DNA of 64,000 bases from WRMS01 sp038562165 (lineage in GTDB: Bacteria; Bacillota; Peptococcia; DRI-13; UBA5745). Shown in pieces: positions 33,200-40,714 of the stretch. Every line of letters starts with the position of its first letter. The stretch's first letter is position 1. Under the pieces are notes generated by a model, which made no database searches, was not told the origin of the DNA, and saw nothing but the letters and a program-made list of their open reading frames with translations. Made by a program: the position numbers and the translations under genes. The stretch is from contig JBCFAO010000012.1 of NCBI GenBank assembly GCA_038562165.1, forward strand, positions 23,382 through 87,381, given 5' to 3'.

Positions 33200-34705
33200 C
33201 TAGGCATCGCCTTTTAAGGTTTTGACATCCTTGACCTGATCCATATGACCGCCAATAGCCTCGTAGTCCGATAGCTTCATGGTATACTCCACCGGCGCCA
33301 CCGTAGCGGGAGTGGGGACCCAGCTAAAGCCGTTGGCTACCACTTGCTCGGTATCGATGATGAAGTTGATGCCGCCGCCGGGAAGAATAAAGGTGGGAGC
33401 GCCGCCGATGGTCAGAACGGCTTTGCCGGCGTGGACGGCTTTGGAAAGAGCCAGAGGCTTCTTGCAGACGCCGCCCCGGGCGCTGCCGCCGGTACCGCCG
33501 GTGTACATCACGGAACAGCGGGATTCTTCACAGGCTTCATTGATGGCTTTCGGCACCCGCAGGGCTTTTTCCGTCATGGGGATGGCCTTGACTTCGCCGT
33601 CGGCCTGTAGCTCAAAGAGCTCATGAATCTCACCGGTGGTATTGACCACCAGAATCGTCATGCCCGGTTTGGCAATGGACATATCCACGCTCTTGATGGC
33701 ATCCCGGCAGCTCATCAGCGTAGTGCCGCCGATGCCGTCGCCGTGTTCGCCAAAGTAGCGGCCCCGGGAGCTCTTGGTGGCGTTGGGCACCACGCCGCTC
33801 CAGGAAAGGCCGATGGCAGCGCCGGCCAGATGCTCGGTGCATAAGCCGATGACATGATGGTCGATAACCAGGCATTCGTCCACGCATTCTTTCATGAGAT
33901 AGGCAAAGAGGCCTACGGTAGCGCTGCCGCAGCCCAGGCGCATTTTCTTTTCCTGAACGCCGTTGATGATGGGGGCTTTGCCGGCCTGCATGCGGACTTT
34001 GTATTTCTTGTCTACGGAAACTTCCACTTCCTGGCCGTTGGCCAGTTCCACGATGGTGCGGGCCGTCATGAAGCCGCCGTCACCGGTGAGCCGGTTAGCG
34101 CCGCCGATGGCGATCATTTTGGAGCCGTATTCTTCCGTATTGACCATACCCACAACTTTGCCGTCACGGTAGACCTTGGCGCCCTCTTCGCCGATATAGC
34201 TGTTGGTATCCAGCTTCACAATCAGGCCGCTGTAGCTCAAAGGTGCTTCTGTGACAACGGTAACCACATCCACGCCCTCTCTGCTTTCCTTGACGATATG
34301 GGGAGCAGGCAGGGAGCAGGGGTAGTTGGCGCCGCCGCCGACGGCGGTAATGATGGGCCGGCGGATATTTTCCTCGGGGGAAACTAAATCCTTGGGCTCC
34401 AAAACATGTTCCAAAGTTCTTTCCAGCTTGCCGTTTCTGTTGGCGTAGCGTTTGCAAGCACCGGTAGCGCCTTCAGGAACCCGGCACTGAATGGGACAGT
34501 TGCTGCATATTACGGCGGCAGCCGGCAATTCGTCGGTTTTCTCCAAAGCTTTAAAAGGACAAACCCGGACGCAGATGCCGCATTGTACGCAGGAATCTTT
34601 AATGTGCAGTTTTTTTCCTTCTAAGTACAAAGCTTCTACGGGACAGTTTTTTACGCAAATACCGCAGCTTTTACAATTTTCGTTAACGATGATCACTAAA
34701 TCCAC
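33200..34705 (-). CDS. hnr: 6-hydroxynicotinate reductase (ferredoxin-type FeS protein)
   Basis: This 501-residue enzyme reduces 6-hydroxynicotinate to 1,4,5,6-tetrahydro-6-oxonicotinate using reduced ferredoxin. The N-terminus carries two 4Fe-4S motifs, CKSCGICVKNCPVEA and CVQCGICVRVCPFKA, then another Cys cluster CSNCPIQC near residue 67. The rest has GGANYPCSLPAPHI and GGTGGSARGGVCKKPLAL. The start is a GTG; another GTG three codons later (34696) has comparable ribosome spacing. It follows the enamidase gene closely. Confidence 0.92.
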   Translation of the reverse strand: MDLVIIVNENCKSCGICVKNCPVEALYLEGKKLHIKDSCVQCGICVRVCPFKALEKTDELPAAAVICSNCPIQCRVPEGATGACKRYANRNGKLERTLEHVLEPKDLVSPEENIRRPIITAVGGGANYPCSLPAPHIVKESREGVDVVTVVTEAPLSYSGLIVKLDTNSYIGEEGAKVYRDGKVVGMVNTEEYGSKMIAIGGANRLTGDGGFMTARTIVELANGQEVEVSVDKKYKVRMQAGKAPIINGVQEKKMRLGCGSATVGLFAYLMKECVDECLVIDHHVIGLCTEHLAGAAIGLSWSGVVPNATKSSRGRYFGEHGDGIGGTTLMSCRDAIKSVDMSIAKPGMTILVVNTTGEIHELFELQADGEVKAIPMTEKALRVPKAINEACEESRCSVMYTGGTGGSARGGVCKKPLALSKAVHAGKAVLTIGGAPTFILPGGGINFIIDTEQVVANGFSWVPTPATVAPVEYTMKLSDYEAIGGHMDQVKDVKTLKGDA

Positions 34706-34767
34706 CCTTTCTTAAACCCTCTTAACCCCTTAAAACCTAAGCATTACCTTGGCGGCTTATTAAAGCC

Positions 34768-35928
34768 TTATTGAACTTTGGCCTGGCGTGTGGCGGGAGG
34801 CGTATTGCGGCTCTTGTTGACCTTCACTACGCCGTCGATGATGACGATGCTGACGCCGGGGATGTCGCCGGCGGCAATGGCGCCCAAAGCGTCCTCGGCT
34901 ACGGAGCCCAAAGGGGCGTCCATGATTACCAGGTCGGCCTCTTTGCCGGGAGCAATAACGCCGGTGTTTAGACCGTAGACCTTGGCGGTATTGCCGGTGG
35001 CCATACAAACGGTCTGTTCGGGAGCGATGCCGGATACGGAAGCGATCTGGCACATATTGCGCAGGATGCCCAAGGGAATCAGGCCGGTGCCGGAAGGAGC
35101 GTCGTTGCCGAAGATAATCCGGGGCAGCATACCTTTTTCCTGGGCCCGGCGGGCTACGTAATCGGCTACCTTGGGATTGCCGCACTGAACGATTTCCAGA
35201 GCAAATTCCGTCTCGTCCATGATACGGTCCACTTCCTGCAGGGAGATAGCGGTAGGTCCGCCATTAATATGAGAAACCACATCGGGCTTCGTGGCGATAA
35301 CATCAGCGGCAGTGACGGTGGAGCTGCCGGGAATGGAAGTGCCGCCGGTATGCATTTGCACTTTGAAACCATATTTATGGGCCCACTCTACCATCGGAGC
35401 TGCTTCGGCAGGAGACTTGACGGAACCCAGGCCGATTTCGCCTACGATCCATACGCCTTGCTCTTTCAGCTCGGCAAAGTCTTTTTCCACAAGGCCTTTT
35501 TCCAGGATCAGGCCGCCGCCGTGAACTTTAACCCCGGAAGGCCGGGCATTCTCATAAGATTTATGGGCTAAAATAGCCAGGGCTTTCGTACCGGCCGGAT
35601 CTTTAGGACGGCCGGGCATATGAGCCTCGCCGGCGGAAATCATAGTGGTAACGCCGCCGTGTAAAGCACTGTCAATATAATTAAGGGTGGACTGGCGCTG
35701 GGCAAAATCTCCGATAGTGGTATGAACGTGAGAATCAAAAAGTCCGGGTGTTACGGTAGTGCCGCCGGCGTCAATAACTTTGGCGCCTTCAGCCTTTTCG
35801 GCCAGCTCTTTGCCGCCGATGGCAACGATAAGGTTGTCCTCCACGACTATAGTATCACCTTTCAGGATTGGGTTGGCACAATCCCCGCTGACAATAGTAC
35901 CGATGTTGGTAATGATTAGCTTGCTCAT
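34768..35928 (-). CDS. ena: Enamidase
   Basis: This 386-residue amidohydrolase-superfamily enzyme hydrolyses the cyclic enamide 1,4,5,6-tetrahydro-6-oxonicotinate to 2-formylglutarate and ammonia. It has the metal-site motif GLFDSHVHTTIGDF near residue 63, further His in VQMHTGGTSIPG and VVSHINGGPTAI, and the late Asp in FGNDAPSGTG near residue 280. The ATG at 35928 has AGGAG 8 bp upstream and matches the family N-terminus. It is the first catabolic gene behind the sigma-54 promoter. Confidence 0.93.
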   Translation of the reverse strand: MSKLIITNIGTIVSGDCANPILKGDTIVVEDNLIVAIGGKELAEKAEGAKVIDAGGTTVTPGLFDSHVHTTIGDFAQRQSTLNYIDSALHGGVTTMISAGEAHMPGRPKDPAGTKALAILAHKSYENARPSGVKVHGGGLILEKGLVEKDFAELKEQGVWIVGEIGLGSVKSPAEAAPMVEWAHKYGFKVQMHTGGTSIPGSSTVTAADVIATKPDVVSHINGGPTAISLQEVDRIMDETEFALEIVQCGNPKVADYVARRAQEKGMLPRIIFGNDAPSGTGLIPLGILRNMCQIASVSGIAPEQTVCMATGNTAKVYGLNTGVIAPGKEADLVIMDAPLGSVAEDALGAIAAGDIPGVSIVIIDGVVKVNKSRNTPPATRQAKVQ

Positions 35929-36002
35929 GATACATTCTCCTCTCTCTATATAAAAAAGTGGTTGGTCCGGTCCCCCTATGACCATCTATTACTATTTAAC
36001 AT

Positions 36003-36018
36003 AGCAAGAAGTATGCCA
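36003..36018 (-). promoter_or_regulatory. Sigma-54 (-24/-12) promoter of the nicotinate operon
   Basis: On the minus strand the sequence TGGCATACTTCTTGCT fits the consensus TGGCAC-N5-TTGCW, with GG (36016-36017) and GC (36004-36005) at the invariant positions and exact spacing. It lies 75 bp upstream of the enamidase ATG, in the gap after a sigma-54 activator gene. Confidence 0.88.
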
Positions 36019-36151
36019 AAAATTCGACAATGATGAAAAATAGAATAGAGTATACAAAAAACCTTTACATTTGTTAAGATTTTTGATGATTGGGCCAGAA
36101 AGCAGAAAAGGGCAAAAGTTGTCGGATAAAAACGGAAAAAGCGACCAAACA

Positions 36152-36266
36152 TTTCAAAAATGTAATGCCTCAAAAATATGGCGGCCTGTGAGGGATTTTC
36201 AACGTTTCAAAAATGAAATGATGGTTTCAAGGTTGAAATACACAGGCGCCGATATTGCTGAGGCAT
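36152..36266 (-). promoter_or_regulatory. Upstream activator sites for the sigma-54 regulator
   Basis: Three related 14-bp dyads, TTTCAAAAATGTAA (36152-36165), TTTCAAAAATGAAA (36205-36218) and TTTCAAGGTTGAAA (36225-36238), lie about 135-235 bp upstream of the -24/-12 promoter, the normal place for enhancer sites. A larger 26-bp imperfect inverted repeat (36165-36190 and 36241-36266, outer ends ATGCCTCA and TGAGGCAT) encloses the second and third sites. Confidence 0.75.
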
Positions 36267-36301
36267 AAGGGGTGAGGCTTTTAATTATTCTATTTTTTCA
36301 T

Positions 36302-37873
36302 TTATTCAATGCCAAATTCTTTGATTTTTCGCCAGAGGGTGATGGTGCTGATACCCAGCAGGTCGGCGGCTTCTTTTTTAATGCCGCCGGCATGATGCAA
36401 GGCGTTTTTGATGGCTGCAATCTCCGCATGCTGGATCTGGTCCTTTAAATTGAAAGATTTGCCCGTTGGGCCCCTGTGGCCCTGACTCAAGTTCAGCAAA
36501 TAAGGGGGCAGGCTTGAACTCAGCAACCGGCTTTCGTTGACGCTGGTCATATTCATAGCCCGTTCCACGCAGCTTTTCAACTCCCGCACATTGCCGGGCC
36601 AGTGGTGGCTCATTAAAATGTCGTAAAATCTGTCTTCGGCGGAAAAGACGAATTTTCCCAACAGCCGGTTAAATTCCGCAATAAAAGTTTTAACCAGCAG
36701 GGGAATATCCTCCTTGCGCTCCCGCAAAGGGGGGATGCGGATCTCGATGACGTTGATGCGGTAGTAGAGGTCCTCCCGGAAACGGCCTTCTTTGACAGCC
36801 TGAAGCAGGTCGCTATGGGTGGAGGAAATAATGCGGACGTCCAGCTTAATCGGCGTGAACTCCCCGATGCGCATTACCTCTTTTTCCTGAATGACCCGCA
36901 GCAGTTTTGTCTGCAGGTCCGGCGGCATTTCACTGATTTCGTCAAGAAAAATCGTACCCGTATTGGCCTGCTCGAAGGCGCCGCTGCTGCCTTCTTTTTT
37001 GGCACCGGTAAAAGCGCCGCCGGAATAGCCGAATAAATAGCTTTCGATGATGCTGGCCGGTATGGCGCCGCAGTTGATGGCGACGAAAGGCTTATCCCGC
37101 CGGTCGCTTTCGTTATGGATAGCCTGGGCAAAGAGCTCTTTACCGGTGCCCGTTTCCCCATTGAGCAAAATGGAGGAGGCCCGGGAGGCCGTAAGGCACA
37201 AGTGCTTGGCATAAGTGATTTTTTCGCTTTCGCCTACAATATCCTTTAAATTGTAGCGGGCGGTCTGAAACTTTTTAACTTCCTCAAATAATTTTTTCTC
37301 ATGGTGGACGGTGAGCTCGTTATTGAAGCCCAGACCGTATTCTTTAGTAATAGGAATGCGGATAGCCATGGCCCCGTGAACGGAGGTGGATTCGCCGAAG
37401 GTGGGGGTTTGCTCCTCCATGGCTTTGCGGGCCAGCTTGCTGACCTTGCCGATTTGCTTTTCAATAACCTTGCCAGCGGCGTCTACCGTATTGAGCCGTA
37501 AGCCGTTTTTATCGAAAATAACGGCTTCGCCGCCTACGAGGCGGGCAATAAAGGGCAGGGCCTGATCCAAAGATTTGACCAAGGCTTGATCCCTGGCGGT
37601 TTTGGCGGTGTTGCTGGCGGCAATCACGTAGTCGCCGAAGGGAATGGCCCAGGTTTGGGCGTCATTGGCGATTTGAGAGAAACCGATCTTGATCTGGCCG
37701 CTTTCACCGGCTTCCCGGGCCAGGTCGTAAACCATGCCCCGCATTTCCGTCAACTCCGTGCCGGAGGAATCGTAAGTCCTGATCCGGATGCCGGCGGTGT
37801 CGGTGATTGTGGAATAGCCTTCGCAAATTTGGGCGATGGATTTTAAGGCATCTTCAAATTGGGCAGCTTCCAT
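36302..37873 (-). CDS. Sigma-54-dependent activator, probable regulator of nicotinate fermentation
   Basis: This 523-residue enhancer-binding protein has an N-terminal sensory region (about 1-200, probably PAS/GAF-like, no phosphoacceptor receiver domain), then an AAA+ domain with Walker A LNGETGTGKELFAQA, the sigma-54 contact GYSGGAFTGAKKEG, Walker B GTIFLDEISEMP and an arginine-finger region FREDLYYRINVIEI. The Fis-type helix-turn-helix KKEAADLLGISTITLWRKIK is at the end. It ends 284 bp upstream of the -24/-12 promoter, same strand, so it very likely controls the operon, with nicotinate or an intermediate as signal. The ligand is inference. Confidence 0.88.
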   Translation of the reverse strand: MEAAQFEDALKSIAQICEGYSTITDTAGIRIRTYDSSGTELTEMRGMVYDLAREAGESGQIKIGFSQIANDAQTWAIPFGDYVIAASNTAKTARDQALVKSLDQALPFIARLVGGEAVIFDKNGLRLNTVDAAGKVIEKQIGKVSKLARKAMEEQTPTFGESTSVHGAMAIRIPITKEYGLGFNNELTVHHEKKLFEEVKKFQTARYNLKDIVGESEKITYAKHLCLTASRASSILLNGETGTGKELFAQAIHNESDRRDKPFVAINCGAIPASIIESYLFGYSGGAFTGAKKEGSSGAFEQANTGTIFLDEISEMPPDLQTKLLRVIQEKEVMRIGEFTPIKLDVRIISSTHSDLLQAVKEGRFREDLYYRINVIEIRIPPLRERKEDIPLLVKTFIAEFNRLLGKFVFSAEDRFYDILMSHHWPGNVRELKSCVERAMNMTSVNESRLLSSSLPPYLLNLSQGHRGPTGKSFNLKDQIQHAEIAAIKNALHHAGGIKKEAADLLGISTITLWRKIKEFGIE

Positions 37874-37889
37874 AGGCGTTTCCTTTCTT

Positions 37890-37960
37890 ATCCCGATAGC
37901 GGTTTTTTATCAGGAATCGGGATTAAGGGTTGATTATAGCGGTTATTGATGTAGAATGAA
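37890..37960 (-). promoter_or_regulatory. Possible sigma-A promoter and leader dyad of the activator gene
   Basis: On the minus strand TATAAT (37933-37938) is preceded at 16 bp by a weak -35 TTCATT. Between it and the start codon lies a perfect 8-bp inverted repeat ATCCCGAT/ATCGGGAT (37890-37897 and 37916-37923), a possible autoregulatory site. Confidence 0.45.
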
Positions 37961-37971
37961 CAATAGAGCCT

Positions 37972-38061
37972 GAATTCGAGAAGCTTGAATTCGGGAGGCC
38001 GGAATCCGAAAAGCTTGAATCCAAGAAACTGGAATCCGAGAGGCCGGCATTCAAAAAGGGA
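37972..38061. repeat. 15-bp degenerate tandem repeat before the YczE-like gene
   Basis: Six consecutive 15-bp units start at 37972, 37987, 38002, 38017, 38032 and 38047, each beginning GAATYC or a variant and alternating AGAAGCTT-like with GGAGGCCG-like ends. The last unit supplies the AAAGGGAG ribosome site of the next gene. Confidence 0.85.
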
Positions 38062-38069
38062 GATGTATC

Positions 38070-38885
38070 ATGACCGATTTTCTAAAAAGAACGGCCAGAG
38101 TAGCCTTCGGCCTGTTTTTATGCGCTATAGGTTCTTATCTTAGTATTCAAGCTAACGTGGGGTTGGCGCCCTGGGGAGCCTTCAATATCGGCGTGGCCGC
38201 CGTCACGGGCCTGACCTACGGCAATGTTTCTATTATTACTGCTTTGCTGGTGATTCTGGTGGATGTGGCCCTCAAGGAGAAAATCGGCATGGGCACATTA
38301 ATGGATTCCATTTTGATGGGCGTATTTGTGGATCTGATGATCCGGCTGAATCCGCTGCCCCAATGCACAAATTACATTTTGGGAATTTTTGTGCTGCTGC
38401 TGGGGCAGGTAGCCATCTGCCTGGGAACCTACTATTATATAAGTGCGGGTTTGAGCTGCGGTCCCCGGGATTCGCTGATGGTGGCTTTGGACAAGCGCCT
38501 TTCCCGGGTGCCCATCGGAGCGGTACGGGGCCTTATCGAGACTACGGCTCTTCTGGTGGGCTGGCTTTTGGGGGCGAAAGTTGGTCTGGGCACAATTATA
38601 GCGGTTTTGGGAATCAGTTCTATTTTGCAATTGACGTTCAGCATGTTCCGGTTCGATCCGAAAACCGTGGATCATGAGGATATCCTTACCTCTTTTCGCA
38701 AGGTGAAGGCAGACTTGGCCAAGAAAGTGGGCGGAGGAAACGAAGGGAAAGCGGAAGGGTTTATTGTCCTAGAAAGAGCCGGAGCTGAGCCGCTGCCTGC
38801 CGACGGCTTGCCGTCTCTACCGCCAGGCATTGCACCAAAGGGTGCCTCTTTACCCGGTCAAGGAAAGGATCGGATCTTTCCTTGA
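38070..38885 (+). CDS. YczE/YitT-like integral membrane protein
   Basis: This 271-residue membrane protein has about five or six helices and the typical YczE-like start GLFLCAIGSYLSIQANVGLAPW with SCGPRDSLMVALDKRLSRVP near residue 130. Its biochemical role is unknown in the family. Residues after about 225 are hydrophilic and lie in DNA that overlaps the convergent NTPase gene by 125 bp, so the tail is probably recently acquired or non-essential. It is divergent from the sigma-54 activator. Confidence 0.72.
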   Translation: MTDFLKRTARVAFGLFLCAIGSYLSIQANVGLAPWGAFNIGVAAVTGLTYGNVSIITALLVILVDVALKEKIGMGTLMDSILMGVFVDLMIRLNPLPQCTNYILGIFVLLLGQVAICLGTYYYISAGLSCGPRDSLMVALDKRLSRVPIGAVRGLIETTALLVGWLLGAKVGLGTIIAVLGISSILQLTFSMFRFDPKTVDHEDILTSFRKVKADLAKKVGGGNEGKAEGFIVLERAGAEPLPADGLPSLPPGIAPKGASLPGQGKDRIFP

Positions 38886-39492
38886 TTACGCCTAATACCA
38901 GATAGGGGCCGTTCAGGACCTCCAATACCCGGTTTTGAAAGAGAAAGGCCTCTTTTTCCAAAAAGCCCAGCTCGTCCATCAGCACCAGGCTCCCGGGTGG
39001 GATGCCCTCCAGCAAGGCGGCGCCGGCGGTGTCGAAGACTTGGGGATAAGCCGCTATTATACCGGCTGGGCCGCAGAGGCCCACAAGGTTGCCGGAGTTG
39101 GGGCTGACAGATGAGGCGCAGCGGCCGCTAACAGAGGCGGCGGGGCTGCCGCTAAGCGAAGGACTGCCGCTAAGTGAGACGGGATTGTCCCATGAGGCAG
39201 GGGTGTCGGCGTTGGCGCTAATAGCACCGGTATCCTTGACTGCTTGGCCAATATCCGGCGGACTCAGCAGAACCTGGTGAGTGGCTTGCTTGACGTGGAC
39301 GCAGGGCGGCTGCGAAAGCGAAGGGGGTTGCAGCGGGGGCTGGATCAGCGGAGCCTGAACCAGCAGGGAAGATTGAGGCAAAGGCAGCTTTTTCGTGGAA
39401 AAACCGGCCGGCGCTATATTAGCTTGCCGGAGAGCGGCATTGATCAGAGTAGTTTTGCCGGCGCCGCTGGGGCCGTAGAGAAAAAGATGCAT
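38761..39492 (-). CDS. THEP1-like nucleoside triphosphatase with low-complexity insert
   Basis: This 243-residue P-loop protein begins MHLFLYGPSGAGKTTLINAA (Walker A) and has SLVLMDELGFLEKEAFLFQ (Walker B) near residue 165 followed by VIKERSDPFLDRVK, a layout seen in the THEP1/NTPase_1 family. The middle, about residues 35-130, is unusual: Pro/Gln-rich then Ser/Gly-rich with repeated SLSGSP, and carries no known domain. The 3' end overlaps the convergent YczE-like gene. The start is an ATG with AGGAGG. Its cellular role is unknown. Confidence 0.65.
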   Translation of the reverse strand: MHLFLYGPSGAGKTTLINAALRQANIAPAGFSTKKLPLPQSSLLVQAPLIQPPLQPPSLSQPPCVHVKQATHQVLLSPPDIGQAVKDTGAISANADTPASWDNPVSLSGSPSLSGSPAASVSGRCASSVSPNSGNLVGLCGPAGIIAAYPQVFDTAGAALLEGIPPGSLVLMDELGFLEKEAFLFQNRVLEVLNGPYLVLGVIKERSDPFLDRVKRHPLVQCLAVETASRRQAAAQLRLFLGQ

Positions 39493-39610
39493 AGCATACC
39501 TCCTTTTGCCTTATCTCTATTGTAATGGATAACAGGAGTCAAATCAATTAATCAATTTATCGGGCCGCAGTGGAAAAATTAGGGACAGAAGCGGTTTCTG
39601 TGCAGACCTT

Positions 39611-39891
39611 CAACTTTGCAGCTTTACATCTCATGCCATAGCGTGTTGTTCAAAATTGCAGGTTTGTATTGCCTGCTTATAGCATTTTGCTCAAAATTGC
39701 AAGTTTGTAGGACGTATTTTGGCCTGGAAATAGGGTTTTCACCCATTTATGGGCCGAATTTGTTCCAAAGCAGGGATTTAGAGGTATACAAACCTGCATT
39801 TTTGCTCAGTTAGTCAAAGCGAACGATAACAAACTTGCAATTTTGAGCAGTTAGCTATGTCACACCCTAACAAACCTGCAATTTTGAGCAG
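39611..39891. repeat. Phased palindromic repeat array B
   Basis: Five clear copies of the AAAATTGCAGGTTTGT near-palindrome (TGCA centres near 39658, 39699, 39796, 39837 and 39878) and one degenerate copy (39618) occupy the 545-bp gap before the MocA-like gene. Spacing is 40-41 bp on each side of a 97-bp centre; left copies read forward, right copies reverse. The rest of the gap is CG-rich low-complexity sequence (39905-40000) with no gene visible. Confidence 0.85.
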
Positions 39892-40037
39892 TTAGCCTTT
39901 GCTAGCCCCGCCCCTACCGTGCCACCGCCGCTGGCCTGTGCCGGTCGCCCCTACCGTGCCGCCACCGCCGCCGGTTCCCCTTTCGTCCGCTGCCGGCTTA
40001 CTGCCCTGCCATTCTGGATTTAAAGGAGCATATATTA

Positions 40038-40682
40038 ATGGAAGAAAAAAATATCGGAGCCGTAGTTATGGCTTCCGGCTTTTCCCGGCGTTTGGGAACC
40101 AACAAGCTGCTGATGCCTTTGGATGAAAAGACCAGAGTAATCGACAGGGTGCTGGATAGGATAAAAGAAATGGATTATGCTGCCGTGGCGGTGGTATCCC
40201 AGTACGAGGAGGTTTTGGAGCTGGCCTGCCGCCAAGGATTTAAGGCGGTGGCTAACGCCGAGGCCTTGGAAGGCAAAAGCAGCTCCATCCGGCTGGGTGT
40301 GGCCACTTTGGAAGCCATGGTGGACAGCGGCGAAAGCCCTCCCTTGGACGGCATGATTTTTTTCACCGGCGATCAGGCTCTGCTGACCAAGGAGCTGCTG
40401 GCAGCCCTAAAAGCGGCTTTTCAGGAGGAGCCCGATAAGATTGTATTCCCCGCCTATGATGGCAAGCCCGGCTCGCCGGCAATTTTCCCCATGGATATGG
40501 CTGGAAGGCTCAAGGAGCTCCAGGGCGAGGAGGGCGGCATGAGGGCTGCCTTTGAGCAAAAGGAACGGATTCATTATCTGCCGGCGGGAGCTTCCTGGCA
40601 GGGCTGGGATTTGGATATCCTTGAGGATTGGGAAAAGATCAAACTTTTTTATTGTAATCTGAGCCGGGAACCCTTAAAATAG
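40038..40682 (+). CDS. MocA-type molybdopterin nucleotidyltransferase-like protein
   Basis: This 214-residue NTP-transferase has the signature VMASGFSRRLGTNKLLMPL near residue 11 and FTGDQALLTKELLAAL near residue 110, as in the MocA/YgfJ family that attaches CMP to molybdopterin for xanthine dehydrogenase-type enzymes. The nearby nicotinate dehydrogenase is such a client. It has its own AAGGAG site and lies 32 bp before typA. MobA or another sugar-nucleotide transferase is a less likely reading. Confidence 0.72.
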   Translation: MEEKNIGAVVMASGFSRRLGTNKLLMPLDEKTRVIDRVLDRIKEMDYAAVAVVSQYEEVLELACRQGFKAVANAEALEGKSSSIRLGVATLEAMVDSGESPPLDGMIFFTGDQALLTKELLAALKAAFQEEPDKIVFPAYDGKPGSPAIFPMDMAGRLKELQGEEGGMRAAFEQKERIHYLPAGASWQGWDLDILEDWEKIKLFYCNLSREPLK

Positions 40683-40714
40683 GAAGGTACAAAACTGAAT
40701 ATAAGGAGCGATAT

